A model generated the notes under the pieces. The model saw only the letters and a list, made by a program, of their open reading frames with translations, made no database searches and was not told the DNA's origin. Below are positions 1 through 12,366 of a stretch of 64,000 bases of DNA, one piece after another. Both the position numbers and the translations under genes were made by a program. How positions within the stretch are numbered: the stretch's first letter is position 1; the number at the start of each line of letters is the position of its first letter. The stretch comes from Klebsiella michiganensis (GTDB taxonomy: Bacteria; Pseudomonadota; Gammaproteobacteria; Enterobacterales; Enterobacteriaceae). The stretch spans positions 1 to 64,000 of the forward strand of contig NZ_PRDB01000004.1 of the NCBI RefSeq assembly GCF_002925905.1. Reading direction: 5' to 3'.

Positions 1-654
1 GCTGGCGATGAACAAACCGGCTCCACGCCGCTGCTGCTATCGCTGGCGGTCAACGCCGACAGCCTGGCCACCTGGCTGCTGCCCGCGCTCTCCAGCGTGC
101 TTTCCGACTCCCCTATTCGGCTGAACCTGCAGGTGGAAGACGAGACCCGGACCCAGGAACGCCTGCGCCGCGGCGAAGTGGTCGGCGCGGTCAGTATTCA
201 GCCGCAGGCGCTGCCCAGCTGCCTGGTCGATCAGCTCGGCGCCCTCGACTACCTGTTCGTCGCCTCGAAGGAGTTTGCCCAGCGCTATTTCCCCAACGGG
301 GTGACCCGCTCGGCGCTGCTGAAAGCGCCGGTGGTGGCATTCGATCATCTCGATGATATGCACCAGGCCTTTTTGCAGCAGAACTTCGATTTGCCGCCGG
401 GCAGCGTGCCCTGCCATATCGTGAACTCCTCGGAAGCCTTTGTGCAGCTGGCCCGTCAGGGAACAACCTGCTGTATGATCCCGCATCTGCAAATTGAGAG
501 AGAGCTGAACAGCGGCGAACTGATTAACCTCACGCCGGGCCTGTTCCAGCGCCGGATGCTCTACTGGCACCGTTTTGCTCCGGAAAGCCGCATGATGCGC
601 CGGGTGACCGATGCGCTGATCGATTACGGCCATAAAGTGTTGAGACAAGATTAA
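1..654 (+). CDS. argP: ArgP (IciA), LysR-type regulator, 5'-truncated by window edge
   Basis: Frame 1 is open from the first base to the TAA at 652-654, giving 217 residues of the effector-binding part of a LysR-type regulator. The remembered E. coli ArgP is about 297 residues, so roughly 80 N-terminal residues, including the helix-turn-helix, lie outside the window. The sequence matches ArgP throughout. ArgP responds to lysine and arginine and activates the arginine exporter gene argO, which lies about 7.5 kb downstream here. A GC-rich hairpin (665-686) follows the stop but has no T-run. The next gene on the same strand is scpA. Confidence 0.95.
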   Translation, partial: AGDEQTGSTPLLLSLAVNADSLATWLLPALSSVLSDSPIRLNLQVEDETRTQERLRRGEVVGAVSIQPQALPSCLVDQLGALDYLFVASKEFAQRYFPNGVTRSALLKAPVVAFDHLDDMHQAFLQQNFDLPPGSVPCHIVNSSEAFVQLARQGTTCCMIPHLQIERELNSGELINLTPGLFQRRMLYWHRFAPESRMMRRVTDALIDYGHKVLRQD

Positions 655-852
655 CCCCCGCAAGCAGGCCGGCGCCGTCCGGCCTGTATGACCCACCTTC
701 TCCTGTTCATATCTTTGAAATACATCACAAAATAAAACATTTCATGCGGCAAAAAACGACGCATCGATGGCTATTTTTTGCTGGCGACAGGGGCGATGAA
801 AAAGCTCACCGTATTCGCAATATCCCATTTCATTGCGCATACGGAGCACAAC

Positions 853-2989
<2,137 letters not shown>

Positions 2990-2997
<8 letters not shown>

Positions 2998-3985
2998 CCA
3001 CGCCACGCTGACGGACGCCGTGCGGCGACTACGCCTGGGCGAGCGGGCCACGCTCGCCCAGGCCATGACGCTGGTGGAGAGCCAGCATCCCCGCCATCAG
3101 GCGCTAAGCGCACAGCTGCTGGATGCCATTATGCCCTTCACCGGCAACGCCCTGCGCCTCGGCGTCACCGGCACGCCGGGGGCCGGAAAAAGCACTTTTC
3201 TGGAAGCTTTCGGCATGCTGCTGATTCGCCACGGCCTGCGGGTCGCGGTGATAGCGGTCGATCCGAGCAGCCCGGTCAGCGGCGGCAGCATTCTTGGCGA
3301 CAAGACGCGCATGATCGAACTGGCGCGATCGGATTCGGCCTTTATTCGCCCGGTGCCCTCCAGCGGCCATCTGGGCGGCACCAGCCTGCGCGCGCGGGAG
3401 CTGATACTGCTGTGCGAAGCGGCGGGCTATGACGCGGTGATTGTCGAAACCGTCGGCGTCGGCCAGTCGGAAACGGAACTCTCCCGGCTGGTGGACTGCT
3501 TTATCTCGCTGCAGATCGCCGGCGGCGGTGACGATCTGCAGGGCATTAAGAAGGGGATTATGGAGATGGCGGATATCGTGGTTATCAATAAAGATGATGG
3601 CGAGAACCGCGCCAGCGTGGCAATCACCCGTCATATGTATGAATCCTCCCTGCATATTCTGCGCCGTAAGCACGCCGCGTGGCAGCCGCGCGTTTTGAGC
3701 TGTAGCGCGCTGGAGCAGCGCGGCATCGAAGCCGTCTGGCTCGCAATTCTTGACTTCAAAACCACCCTCACCGACAGCGGCGATCTGGAAAAACTGCGCC
3801 AGCGCCAGGCGCTGGAGTGGCTACAAAAGCAGGCCGAAACCGAGGCGCTGCACCTGCTGTTTGCCAGAACCGACTTTGCACGCTACTTCCAGCAAACGCT
3901 ACAGGCGGTAAAAAACAACGGCCTCTCGCCGCGCACCGGCCTGCGGCAGATTAGCGAATTCCTCCAGAATCATTACTTTGCGTAA
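2990..3985 (+). CDS. argK: ArgK/MeaB-family GTPase, mutase chaperone
   Basis: This 331-residue G3E P-loop GTPase has the Walker A segment GTPGAGKST near residues 60-68, the [12 protein letters not shown] segment and NKDD as the guanine-specificity motif. The family (MeaB, MMAA; YgfD in E. coli) binds methylmalonyl-CoA mutase, gates loading of adenosylcobalamin and protects or rescues the enzyme. The older name argK, for an arginine/ornithine transport kinase, is historical. It overlaps the end of scpA by 8 bases and lies 10 bases before scpB, which supports its role as accessory protein to ScpA. Confidence 0.95.
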
Positions 3986-3995
3986 AAGGATATTT

Positions 3996-4781
3996 ATGTC
4001 TTATCAATATGTTAATGTCGAAATTATCCGCAAGGTTGCGGTGATTGAGTTCAACTATAGCCGCAAGCTCAACGCCTTAAGCAAGGTGTTTATCGACGAT
4101 CTGATGCAGGCGCTGAGCGACCTCAACCGGCCGGAAATTCGCTGCGTCATTTTACGCGCGCCCGGGGGAGCAAAGGTTTTCTCCGCCGGCCATGACATCC
4201 ACGAATTGCCCGGCGGGCGCCGCGATCCGCTCTCGTATGACGATCCGCTGCGTCAGATCACCCGTATGATCCAAAAGTATCCGAAACCGGTGATCTCCAT
4301 GGTCGAAGGCAGCGTCTGGGGCGGCGCGTTTGAGATGATCATGAGCTCCGATCTGATCATCGCCGCCAGCACGTCAACGTTCTCTATGACGCCGGTGAAT
4401 CTCGGCGTGCCCTACAACCTGGTCGGCATTCACAATCTGACCCGCGACGCCGGCTTTCATATCGTGAAAGAGCTGATTTTCACCGCCCTGCCGATTACCG
4501 CCCAGCGCGCGCTGGCGGTCGGTATTCTCAATCACGTGGTGGACGCCGACGAACTGGAAGATTTTACCTTGCAGATGGCGCACCACATCTCCGAGAAAGC
4601 GCCGCTGGCGATCGCGGTCATTAAGGAAGAGCTGCGCGTGCTTGGCGAAGCCCACACCATGAATTCCGATGAGTTCGAACGTATTCAGGGAATGCGTCGC
4701 GCCGTCTACGACAGCGTGGATTATCAGGAAGGCATGAGCGCGTTTATGGAAAAGCGTAAACCTGAGTTCGTCGGCCATTAA
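3996..4781 (+). CDS. scpB: Methylmalonyl-CoA decarboxylase ScpB
   Basis: This 261-residue crotonase-fold enzyme equals E. coli YgfG in length. It decarboxylates methylmalonyl-CoA to propionyl-CoA. The segment around FSAGHDIHELP (about residues 62-72) is the crotonase oxyanion-hole region, and EGSVWGGAFE follows. An earlier in-frame start at 3978 adds six residues. The ATG at 3996, preceded by AAAAGGA, gives the family N-terminus MSYQYVNVE and is preferred. It lies third in the scp operon, using the product of the mutase and supplying the CoA-transferase that follows. Confidence 0.96.
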   Translation: MSYQYVNVEIIRKVAVIEFNYSRKLNALSKVFIDDLMQALSDLNRPEIRCVILRAPGGAKVFSAGHDIHELPGGRRDPLSYDDPLRQITRMIQKYPKPVISMVEGSVWGGAFEMIMSSDLIIAASTSTFSMTPVNLGVPYNLVGIHNLTRDAGFHIVKELIFTALPITAQRALAVGILNHVVDADELEDFTLQMAHHISEKAPLAIAVIKEELRVLGEAHTMNSDEFERIQGMRRAVYDSVDYQEGMSAFMEKRKPEFVGH

Positions 4782-4805
4782 TCACGCCGGATTAAGGAGT
4801 ATAAA

Positions 4806-6272
4806 ATGAAACGGATGAGCGCCGATGAAGCGGCGGAGATTATCCAGCACGACCAGATGGTGGCGTTCAGCGGATTCACGCCCGCCGGTTCGCCTAAAGC
4901 GCTGCCCGCGGCCATCGCTCGCCGCGCTGATGAATTACATCGGGCGCAGAAGCCTTTTCAGATCCGCTTGCTGACCGGCGCCTCCATCAGCGCCGCCGCC
5001 GATGATGCGCTATCGGCAGCCGATGCCGTCTCGTGGCGCGCGCCGTATCAGACCGCCTCCGGACTGCGGCAAAAAATCAACCAGGGGCAGGTGAAGTTTG
5101 TCGATCTGCACCTGAGCGAAGTGGCGCAAATGGTCAACTATGGGTTCTTTGGCGAGATTGATGTCGCGGTGATCGAAGCTTCGGCTATCGCGCCGGACGG
5201 ACGGGTCTGGCTCACCAGCGGTATCGGCAACGCGCCAACCTGGCTGCTGCGGGCGAAGAAAGTGATCATTGAGCTGAATCACTACCACAGCCCGCGGGTT
5301 GCCGAGCTGGCCGATATCGTGATCCCCGGCGCCCCGCCGCGGCGCAACAGCATCGCCATCTTTCATGCGATGGATCGCGTGGGCAGCCGGTACGTGCAAA
5401 TCGATCCGAAAAAGATTGTCGCTGTGGTGGAGACCGAGCTGCCCGACGCCGGAAACGTTCTGGATAACAATAATCCGGTTTGTCAGAAAATTGCCGATAA
5501 CGTGGTCACCTTTCTGCTGGAAGAGATGGCTCGCGGACGCATCCCGCCTGAATTTCTGCCGCTGCAAAGCGGCGTGGGCAATATCAACAACGCGGTCATG
5601 GCGCGGCTGGGCGAAAATCCGGATATCCCGGCTTTTATGATGTACTCGGAAGTTTTACAGGAGTCGGTGGTTCATCTGCTGGAAACGGGGAAAATCACCG
5701 GCGTTAGCGCCTCCAGCCTGACGATATCCGCCGGTTCGTTGCGCAAGATTTACGACAATATGGATTTCTTCGCCAGCCGCATTGTCCTGCGCCCGCAGGA
5801 GATCTCCAATCATCCGGAAATTATCCGCCGTCTGGGGGTTATCGCCCTCAACGTGGGGCTGGAGTTTGATATCTACGGTCACGCCAACTCGACGCACGTA
5901 GCCGGGGTGAATCTGATGAACGGCATCGGCGGCAGCGGCGATTTTGAACGCAACGCCTGGCTCTCTATCTTTATGGCGCCGTCCATCGCCAAGGACGGGA
6001 AGATCTCCACCATCGTGCCGATGTGCAGCCATGTCGATCACAGCGAGCACAGCGTGAAGGCGATCGTTACCGAGCAGGGTATCGCCGATCTGCGCGGGCT
6101 ATCGCCGCTGCAGCGCGCCCGCGCCATCATTGATAACTGCGCGCATCCGCTCTACCGGGACTATTTACATCGCTATCTGGAGAGCGCTCCCGGCGGACAT
6201 ATTCACCACGACCTCGCCCACGCCTTCGACCTGCATCGTAATCTGCTTGAGCACGGTTCAATGCTCGGCTAG
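4806..6272 (+). CDS. scpC: Propionyl-CoA:succinate CoA-transferase ScpC
   Basis: This 488-residue protein of the acetyl-CoA hydrolase/transferase (Cat1) family is the last gene of the operon. It moves CoA from propionyl-CoA to succinate, which releases propionate and regenerates succinyl-CoA for ScpA, closing the cycle. A good Shine-Dalgarno, AAGGAG, lies at 4794-4799. The glycine-rich GIGGSGDFERNAW segment near residue 380 is typical of the family. The E. coli protein is about 492 residues. Its stop overlaps the stop of convergent ygfI by four bases and I see no hairpin terminator between them. Confidence 0.95.
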   Translation: MKRMSADEAAEIIQHDQMVAFSGFTPAGSPKALPAAIARRADELHRAQKPFQIRLLTGASISAAADDALSAADAVSWRAPYQTASGLRQKINQGQVKFVDLHLSEVAQMVNYGFFGEIDVAVIEASAIAPDGRVWLTSGIGNAPTWLLRAKKVIIELNHYHSPRVAELADIVIPGAPPRRNSIAIFHAMDRVGSRYVQIDPKKIVAVVETELPDAGNVLDNNNPVCQKIADNVVTFLLEEMARGRIPPEFLPLQSGVGNINNAVMARLGENPDIPAFMMYSEVLQESVVHLLETGKITGVSASSLTISAGSLRKIYDNMDFFASRIVLRPQEISNHPEIIRRLGVIALNVGLEFDIYGHANSTHVAGVNLMNGIGGSGDFERNAWLSIFMAPSIAKDGKISTIVPMCSHVDHSEHSVKAIVTEQGIADLRGLSPLQRARAIIDNCAHPLYRDYLHRYLESAPGGHIHHDLAHAFDLHRNLLEHGSMLG

Positions 6273-7165
6273 CCCTCCGCACCGTCGCGATCTTCAGTAA
6301 TATGCTGAAGCATCGTGGCGGTATAGCGATGATTTTTCAGCGAATAGAGATACTCCTGCATATACATCGCGCTGCCGGGCGCGTCGAAGTACTTCAGCTT
6401 CGCCGGATTCACCAGACGCCAGGCGAAGTAAGGAATAACCGTCAAAAACTGCCCGCGCTCTACGGCGCTAATTTTGGCCATAAAGCTGTAGGGGCGATAG
6501 ATAATCGTCGGGTTGATCCCGCTGGGGCGCATATACGCGTCCAGCATCGCCTCAAAATTGGCCCGGTTCTGGAAACGCATCTGCAGCCAGGGCAGCTCAC
6601 GTAACAGATCCTGCGGCGGCTTATCTTCATAACGGCGGGAAACAAGAAACCCCAGACGCAGCGGCGCCAGTTCGCTAATGGTCAAATTTTCCAGCTCCTG
6701 CACGCGGGGCGAAACATGCTGCGGCGAGATAATAAAATCCAGCTGGCGATCGAACAGGTTATCAATCACGCCATTCTCGCTGAACTCCACGGCCTGGGTG
6801 GTTACGCCATCGTATTTATCGCCCAGGCTGATGAGCTGATCGAAAATAATCGTTGGATAGGTATTGTCGATGCCGATAACGATGTTGCGCGAGCGGTGCG
6901 CGGAATAGTGAATTTCGTTATCGATGGCCGATAAGCGCTGATAAATGGGAAACAGCTTCTGATAGAGCTCCTGCCCCGCTTTATTGAGGCTGATGCTGTT
7001 ATCTTTACGGGTAAATAGCGTATAGCCGATCTGATCCTCCAGCGCAGCGATGCTCTTGCCGAAGGGAGACGCGGTCATATGAATTTTTTCCGCCGCTCTG
7101 GCAATATTATTGGTCTGCGCCAACAGAATGAAATTGCGCATCTTTTTCGAAATAAAGATATCCAT
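6269..7165 (-). CDS. ygfI: LysR-type regulator YgfI
   Basis: This 298-residue LysR-family regulator matches E. coli YgfI. The N-terminal winged helix-turn-helix spans about residues 1-60 (contains NNIARAAEKIHMTASPFGKSI) and the rest is the effector-binding domain. A GTG at 7171 would add two residues, but it overlaps the likely Shine-Dalgarno GAGG, so the ATG at 7165 is chosen. That start also gives the E. coli length. It converges on scpC, with the two stops overlapping. Control of the scp operon is an obvious idea from position only. The effector is not known to me. Confidence 0.9.
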   Translation of the reverse strand: MDIFISKKMRNFILLAQTNNIARAAEKIHMTASPFGKSIAALEDQIGYTLFTRKDNSISLNKAGQELYQKLFPIYQRLSAIDNEIHYSAHRSRNIVIGIDNTYPTIIFDQLISLGDKYDGVTTQAVEFSENGVIDNLFDRQLDFIISPQHVSPRVQELENLTISELAPLRLGFLVSRRYEDKPPQDLLRELPWLQMRFQNRANFEAMLDAYMRPSGINPTIIYRPYSFMAKISAVERGQFLTVIPYFAWRLVNPAKLKYFDAPGSAMYMQEYLYSLKNHRYTATMLQHITEDRDGAEG

Positions 7166-7253
7166 GCTCACCTCATCGTAGAACAGGGATATATCCTTAC
7201 CTTATTCAGGGAAAAGACTTTTGTCGCGCTCTCAATTTTACAGATAGTCACAG

Positions 7254-7278
7254 AAAAAGCCCGGCGCAAAGGCCGGGC
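7254..7278 (-). terminator. Intrinsic terminator after yggE
   Basis: Seven-base stem GCCCGGC/GCCGGGC (7259-7265 with 7272-7278) followed on the minus strand by TTTTT, eight bases past the yggE stop. Confidence 0.85.
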
Positions 7279-7285
7279 GACAGGA

Positions 7286-8053
7286 TTACTGTGCGGCTTT
7301 GGGTTCTTCAGCGGGTTTCGCCGGTTCCGCAGGTGCTGGCGCAGGCTGGGTCGGCTGCAGCTCAAACACCACGTCCACCTGGTCATCAAACTGAATGGTC
7401 GCCTGCTCGTAGGTTTCCTGAGCAGAAACCGGCGCCGCATCGGCTTTCATCATCCGTACCATCGGGCTCGGCTGGTAGTTGGAGACATGATAGCGAACGC
7501 TGTAGACGGGCCCCAGTTTGCCCTGGAACCCGGTAGCCAGCTCCTGAGCCTGGTGAATGGCATCATCAATCGCCGCTTTACGCGCTTTATCTTTATAAGC
7601 GTCCGGCTGCGCCACGCCCAGTGAAACCGAACGGATCTCATTCAGGCCGGCTTTAAGCGCCCCATCTAACAGACCGTTGAGCTTATCCAGCTGGCGCAGC
7701 GTCACTTCAACGCTACGCACCGCGCGGTAGCCCTTAAGAATGCTTTTACCGTTCTGATAGTCGTAATCAGGCTGGGTACGCAGGTTAGCTGAGTTAATGT
7801 CTTTCTTCGCAATGCCGCTCTTCTCCAGGAAGGAGAGATACTGGGCCACGCGCTCATCGGCCTGTTTTTTAGCGGATGCCGCGTCTTTCGCGGAGACGTT
7901 TACTTCAATCGCCAGCGTAGCGATATCAGGAACCGCAGCGACGCTGGCGGTACCTGAAGTGACAATATGTGGGCCGTTTGGCAACTCATTTGCCTGAACC
8001 GCCATTGCGCTAAATCCGAGTGCCGCCGCCAGGGCCATGACTTTTAACTTCAC
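7286..8053 (-). CDS. yggE: Periplasmic SIMPL-domain protein YggE
   Basis: This 255-residue exported protein has an N-terminal signal peptide (MKLKVMALAAALGFSAMAVQA, cleavage near residue 21-22) followed by one SIMPL (DUF541) domain. The C-terminal tail is proline/alanine rich (about residues 235-255), which is a low-complexity addition beyond the domain. The E. coli homologue is linked to oxidative stress tolerance, but its molecular function is not settled. It is followed by a good terminator and lies downstream of argO on the same strand with a 90-base gap. Confidence 0.92.
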   Translation of the reverse strand: MKLKVMALAAALGFSAMAVQANELPNGPHIVTSGTASVAAVPDIATLAIEVNVSAKDAASAKKQADERVAQYLSFLEKSGIAKKDINSANLRTQPDYDYQNGKSILKGYRAVRSVEVTLRQLDKLNGLLDGALKAGLNEIRSVSLGVAQPDAYKDKARKAAIDDAIHQAQELATGFQGKLGPVYSVRYHVSNYQPSPMVRMMKADAAPVSAQETYEQATIQFDDQVDVVFELQPTQPAPAPAEPAKPAEEPKAAQ

Positions 8054-8143
8054 TGTCGTTTCTCCATCTTACATTGGTCGTCTATACGCAGACGCATGCC
8101 TGCAAGCTTAGCGCGTACGCGGAGAAAGTCCATCGGACAAGGC

Positions 8144-8779
8144 TTAGTTAAGCAGCGCCTGAACATGAGCGAAGCCATCCTTCGCCAGCTGGAAGGCAAT
8201 GACCCACATCACCAGACCGACCAGCACGTTGATAACGCGCTGAGCCTTCGCCGTGCTCAGGCGCGGGGCGAGCCAGGCGGCCAGCAGGGCCAGCCCAAAG
8301 AACCATAAGAATGAGGCGCTGATGGTACCTAAGGCAAACCAGCGCTTCGGCTCCATCGCCAGCTGCCCGCCAAGGCTGCCGAGAACCACAAACGTATCCA
8401 GATACACGTGCGGATTCAGCCAGGTGACAGCCAGCATGGTGACGATAATTTTCCAGCGTCCCTGCTTCATCACTTCCGCGCTGGCCAGCGCCAGATTGCT
8501 GCTCAAGGCCGTTTTCAGCGCGCCAAAGCCGTACCACAATAAAAAAGCGACGCCGCCCCAGGTCACCAGCGCCAGCAGCCACGGTGACTGCATCAGCAGC
8601 GCGCTGCCGCCAAAAATCCCGGCGCAGATCAGCAGCAGATCGCTGATGGCGCACAGCAGAGCAATCATCAGGTGGTACTGACGACGAATGCCCTGATTCA
8701 TCACAAAGGCGTTTTGCGGACCGAGCGGCAAAATCATGGCCGCTCCCAGGGCAAGGCCCTGAAAGTAATACGATAACAT
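8144..8779 (-). CDS. argO: Arginine exporter ArgO (LysE family)
   Basis: This 211-residue inner-membrane protein of the LysE/ArgO family has the same length as E. coli ArgO and about six hydrophobic segments. The N-terminal [20 protein letters not shown] stretch is the family signature. It exports arginine and toxic analogues such as canavanine. In E. coli its promoter is activated by ArgP with arginine and trapped by ArgP with lysine. The argP gene is at the left edge of this window, so regulator and target remain close. The start is an ATG here (a GTG in E. coli as I remember it). Confidence 0.94.
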   Translation of the reverse strand: MLSYYFQGLALGAAMILPLGPQNAFVMNQGIRRQYHLMIALLCAISDLLLICAGIFGGSALLMQSPWLLALVTWGGVAFLLWYGFGALKTALSSNLALASAEVMKQGRWKIIVTMLAVTWLNPHVYLDTFVVLGSLGGQLAMEPKRWFALGTISASFLWFFGLALLAAWLAPRLSTAKAQRVINVLVGLVMWVIAFQLAKDGFAHVQALLN

Positions 8780-8885
8780 CGCAAGTGATTTCCACTGAAA
8801 GAGTCAATGCCGGGGAATATAGCGCGCGGAAATCATTAGAGGAAATTGAAAATTTTAATCGTTAATAAGAACTACTAATAGGGCG

Positions 8886-8912
8886 CAGAAAAAAGGCCGG
8901 ACAAACCGGCCT
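8886..8912 (-). terminator. Intrinsic terminator after mscS
   Basis: Stem AGGCCGG/CCGGCCT (8894-8900 with 8906-8912), loop ACAAA, with six T on the minus strand after the stem. It lies 17 bases past the mscS stop. Confidence 0.88.
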
Positions 8913-8928
8913 GTATAAAAGAGGAGAA

Positions 8929-9786
8929 TTACTCTGCTTTTTCCTGCGGACGAATGACGTGAACGTCCATCTGCGGATACGGGAAGCCGATGCCATTGGC
9001 GTCAAAGTCGCGCTTAATACGCTCCAGAACGTCCCAGTATACGCTTTGCAGATCGCTGCTCTTACTCCATACGCGCACCACGTAGTTCACCGAAGAAGCG
9101 CCCAGTTCATTGAGACGCACGGTCATTTCACGATCTTTGAGGATACGTTCATCCGATTCGATGATATTGGTGAGCAGCTGCTTCACTTTATCGATATCAG
9201 CGTCGTAGGCCACGCCGATGATAAACTCGTTGCGGCGCACCGGCTCGCGGGAGAAGTTGATGATATTCCCGGCAATGATTTTACCGTTCGGCACCACCAC
9301 GATTTTGCCATCCGCGCTGCGCAGGGTCGTGGAGAAAATCTGCACGTTCAGCACGGTTCCCGCGATACCGCCAAGGTCAACGTATTCACCGGCTCGGAAC
9401 GGGCGAAAGACCACCAGAAGGACGCCAGCGGCAAGGTTAGACAGCGAGCCCTGCAGCGCCAGACCAACGGCTAAACCTGCGGCGCCGAGGACGGCAATAA
9501 CCGAGGCGGTTTGCACGCCCACGCGGCCGAGGGCGGCGATCAGCGTAAAAGCAATAACGGCGTAGCGTACCAGCGCAGAGAGAAAATCGGCAACGGTGGC
9601 ATCAATATGCCGCGCCCGCATCAGGCGATTGACGGTGTTGGAAACAATCCGCGCCACGATCAAACCGACAATAATAATCGCGATAGCCGCGACAATGTTG
9701 ACGGCATAGCTCAGCAGTAACGCCTGATTGCGCACCAGCCATGAACCGGCGTTATTTATGCTATCGACAACGTTCAAATCTTCCAT
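8929..9786 (-). CDS. mscS: Small-conductance mechanosensitive channel MscS
   Basis: This 285-residue inner-membrane protein is the osmotic safety valve that opens when membrane tension rises after hypo-osmotic shock. It has three N-terminal transmembrane helices. TM3 is the glycine/alanine-rich pore helix ([21 protein letters not shown], about residues 100-120). The beta and alpha/beta cytoplasmic cage follows, containing [18 protein letters not shown]. Length is within one residue of E. coli MscS. It lies between fbaA and argO, with terminators on both sides, so it is probably transcribed alone. Confidence 0.96.
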   Translation of the reverse strand: MEDLNVVDSINNAGSWLVRNQALLLSYAVNIVAAIAIIIVGLIVARIVSNTVNRLMRARHIDATVADFLSALVRYAVIAFTLIAALGRVGVQTASVIAVLGAAGLAVGLALQGSLSNLAAGVLLVVFRPFRAGEYVDLGGIAGTVLNVQIFSTTLRSADGKIVVVPNGKIIAGNIINFSREPVRRNEFIIGVAYDADIDKVKQLLTNIIESDERILKDREMTVRLNELGASSVNYVVRVWSKSSDLQSVYWDVLERIKRDFDANGIGFPYPQMDVHVIRPQEKAE

Positions 9787-9923
9787 TCAACTTTCCTTAT
9801 GGATACCCGGACGGGGAAAAAATAACCAAACCTGATAATTACAAACAGGTTAAGGGTAAACAATAAGAGTGCGTTTTGCCAAATTGATCACATTTATTTA
9901 GCAACATTTCATGTTGTTCAGAT

Positions 9924-9952
9924 AATAAAAAAGCCCGCATTTCTGCGGGCTT
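9924..9952 (-). terminator. Intrinsic terminator after fbaA
   Basis: Stem AAGCCCGC/GCGGGCTT (9931-9938 with 9945-9952) with a six-T tract on the minus strand, 22 bases past the fbaA stop. It ends the epd-pgk-fbaA operon. Confidence 0.92.
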
Positions 9953-9974
9953 CCGGGTAAGCAACAAACCTTTC

Positions 9975-11054
9975 TTACAGAACGTCGATCGCGTTCAGCT
10001 CTTTAAATGCCTGCTCCAGACGAGTCACCATGGACGTCTGTGCAGCGCGCAGCCATACGCGCGGATCGTAGTATTTCTTGTTCGGCTGGTCTTCGCCTTT
10101 CGGGTTGCCCAGCTGGCCCTGCAGGTAAGCTTCGTTAGTTTTGTAGTACTGCAGGATACCGTCCCAGGTTGCCCATTGGGTATCGGTATCGATGTTCATT
10201 TTGATCACGCCGTAGCTTACGGAGTCTTTGATTTCCTGAGCGGAAGAACCGGAACCACCGTGGAATACGAAGTTCAGGCTGTTGTGCGGCAGGTTGTGTT
10301 TCTTAGAAACGTATTCCTGAGAGTCGCGCAGGATAGTCGGGGTCAGTACCACGTTGCCCGGCTTGTAAACGCCGTGTACGTTACCGAAGGAAGCGGCGAT
10401 GGTGAAACGCGGGCTGATTTTGCTCAGCTCGGTGTACGCGTAATCAACGTCTTCCGGCTGGGTGTACAGAGCAGAAGCGTCCATGTGGCTGTTGTCCACG
10501 CCGTCTTCTTCGCCGCCGGTGCAGCCCAGTTCGATTTCCAGAGTCATGTCCATTTTGGCCATACGCGCCAGGTACTTAGAACAGATCTCGATGTTTTCGT
10601 GCAGGGACTCTTCAGACAGGTCGATCATGTGAGAAGAGAACAGCGGTTTGCCGGTTGCGGCGAAGTGTTTTTCACCCGCGTCGAGCAGACCGTCGATCCA
10701 CGGCAGCAGTTTCTTAGCGCAGTGGTCAGTGTGCAGGATAACCGGAACACCGTAGTGCTCAGCCATCTGATGCACGTGATGCGCGCCAGAGATAGCGCCC
10801 AGGATGGCTGCGCCCTGAGGAACGTCAGTTTTCACGCCTTTGCCCGCGATGAACGCAGCGCCGCCGTTAGAGAACTGAACGATAACCGGAGAACGAACTT
10901 TTGCAGCTGCTTCCAGAACGGCGTTGATGGAATCAGTACCCACGCAGTTTACCGCTGGCAGAGCAAAGTTGTTTTCTTTAGCTACCTGGAACACTTTCTG
11001 AACGTCGTCGCCAGTGATGACGCCCGGTTTTACGAAATCAAAAATTTTAGACAT
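9975..11054 (-). CDS. fbaA: Class II fructose-bisphosphate aldolase
   Basis: This 359-residue zinc-dependent aldolase splits fructose 1,6-bisphosphate into dihydroxyacetone phosphate and glyceraldehyde 3-phosphate, and runs in reverse in gluconeogenesis. Class II features are visible: HTDHCAKK near residues 108-115 with metal-binding His, the ELGCTGGEEDG segment near 181-191, and FHGGSGSS near 265-272. Length equals the E. coli enzyme. Codon use is strongly biased, as expected for a highly expressed gene. It is the last gene of the epd-pgk-fbaA operon, about 97 bases after pgk, with a hairpin between. Confidence 0.98.
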   Translation of the reverse strand: MSKIFDFVKPGVITGDDVQKVFQVAKENNFALPAVNCVGTDSINAVLEAAAKVRSPVIVQFSNGGAAFIAGKGVKTDVPQGAAILGAISGAHHVHQMAEHYGVPVILHTDHCAKKLLPWIDGLLDAGEKHFAATGKPLFSSHMIDLSEESLHENIEICSKYLARMAKMDMTLEIELGCTGGEEDGVDNSHMDASALYTQPEDVDYAYTELSKISPRFTIAASFGNVHGVYKPGNVVLTPTILRDSQEYVSKKHNLPHNSLNFVFHGGSGSSAQEIKDSVSYGVIKMNIDTDTQWATWDGILQYYKTNEAYLQGQLGNPKGEDQPNKKYYDPRVWLRAAQTSMVTRLEQAFKELNAIDVL

Positions 11055-11119
11055 GTTACGTAGTCCTGTATCTGTATCTTCGACCGTTGAAGAAGGTTCG
11101 CGAGCTTTTACGCGCGCTG

Positions 11120-11144
11120 AAAAACAGGCGGGTCTCCCCGCCTG
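11120..11144 (-). terminator. Hairpin between pgk and fbaA (partial terminator or processing site)
   Basis: Stem CAGGCGGG/CCCGCCTG (11125-11132 with 11137-11144) with a short T-run on the minus strand, seven bases past the pgk stop. Since fbaA follows in the same direction, partial termination or mRNA end protection is more likely than full termination. Confidence 0.65.
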
Positions 11145-11151
11145 AACTGAA

Positions 11152-12315
11152 TTACTGCTTAGCGCGCTCTTCGAGCATGGCTACTGCCGGCAGAACTTTA
11201 CCTTCCACGAATTCGAGGAATGCGCCGCCGCCGGTGGAGATGTAGGAGATTTTGTCAGCAATACCGAACAGGTCGATTGCTGCCAGGGTGTCGCCGCCGC
11301 CTGCGATGGAGAACGCCTCGCTGTCTGCAATGGCGTTAGCCACGATTTCAGTACCTTTGCGGAAGTTCGGGAATTCGAACACGCCGACCGGGCCGTTCCA
11401 CAGGATGGTTTTCGCGTTTTTCAGGATTTCAGCCAGTTTCTCTGCGGAAGCATCGCCCAGGTCCAGAATCTGCTCTTCATCTTTGATGTCGTTAACAGAT
11501 TTCAGGGTAGCGGTTGCGGTTTCAGAGAACTCGGTTGCCACGCGAACGTCAGTCGGAACCGGGATATCGCAGGTAGTCAGCAGGCGTTTCGCTTCGTCAA
11601 CCAGATCGGCTTCGTACAGGGACTTACCGACGTTGTGGCCCTGAGCGGCAACGAAGGTGTTGGCGATGCCGCCGCCGACGATCAGCTGGTCAGCGATTTT
11701 AGACAGGGAGTCCAGAACGGTCAGTTTGGTAGAAACTTTAGAACCACCCACGATAGCGACCATCGGACGAGCCGGTTCTTTCAGCGCTTTACCCAGGGCG
11801 TCCAGCTCAGCGGCCAGCAGCGGGCCTGCGCAAGCGACGTCAGCGAATTTGCCGATACCGTGAGTAGAAGCCTGCGCGCGGTGAGCGGTACCGAACGCGT
11901 CCATGACGAATACATCGCACAGCGCAGCGTATTTTTTCGACAGCGCTTCGTCGTCTTTCTTCTCGCCTTTGTTAAAGCGAACGTTTTCCAGAACCACCAG
12001 CTCACCGGCAGCGACTTCAACGCCGTCCAGGTAATCTTTAACCAGACGTACCGGGTTAGACAGTTTGTCTTTCAGATAGTTAACAACCGGCAGCAGAGAG
12101 AATTCTTCGTTGTACTCGCCTTCGGTAGGACGACCCAGGTGGGAAGTGACCATCACTTTCGCACCCTGTTTCAGGGCCAGTTCGATGGTCGGCAGAGAAG
12201 CACGGATACGCGCGTCGCTGGTTACTTTCCCTTCTTTAACCGGTACGTTCAGATCCGCACGGATAAAAACGCGTTTACCAGCCAGATCCAGATCGGTCAT
12301 CTTAATTACAGACAT
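11152..12315 (-). CDS. pgk: Phosphoglycerate kinase
   Basis: This 387-residue glycolytic enzyme moves the acyl phosphate of 1,3-bisphosphoglycerate to ADP. Its length equals the E. coli enzyme and similarity runs end to end. The N-terminal [11 protein letters not shown] segment (residues 19-29), HLGRP near 60-64 and the C-terminal glycine-rich [10 protein letters not shown] near 361-370 are the family's substrate and nucleotide elements. The gene follows epd at 51 bases and precedes fbaA, in the conserved operon. Codon bias is strong. Confidence 0.98.
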   Translation of the reverse strand: MSVIKMTDLDLAGKRVFIRADLNVPVKEGKVTSDARIRASLPTIELALKQGAKVMVTSHLGRPTEGEYNEEFSLLPVVNYLKDKLSNPVRLVKDYLDGVEVAAGELVVLENVRFNKGEKKDDEALSKKYAALCDVFVMDAFGTAHRAQASTHGIGKFADVACAGPLLAAELDALGKALKEPARPMVAIVGGSKVSTKLTVLDSLSKIADQLIVGGGIANTFVAAQGHNVGKSLYEADLVDEAKRLLTTCDIPVPTDVRVATEFSETATATLKSVNDIKDEEQILDLGDASAEKLAEILKNAKTILWNGPVGVFEFPNFRKGTEIVANAIADSEAFSIAGGGDTLAAIDLFGIADKISYISTGGGAFLEFVEGKVLPAVAMLEERAKQ

Positions 12316-12366
12316 GGTGAATCCTCTCGTTGATTCTTGATAAAGTTTTGCAGGCGCCTGAGCGCC

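Noticed and set aside
665..686. Terminator after argP
   Set aside because: The hairpin CAGGCCGG/CCGGCCTG is clear but no T-run follows, so I mention it only under argP and do not call a terminator.
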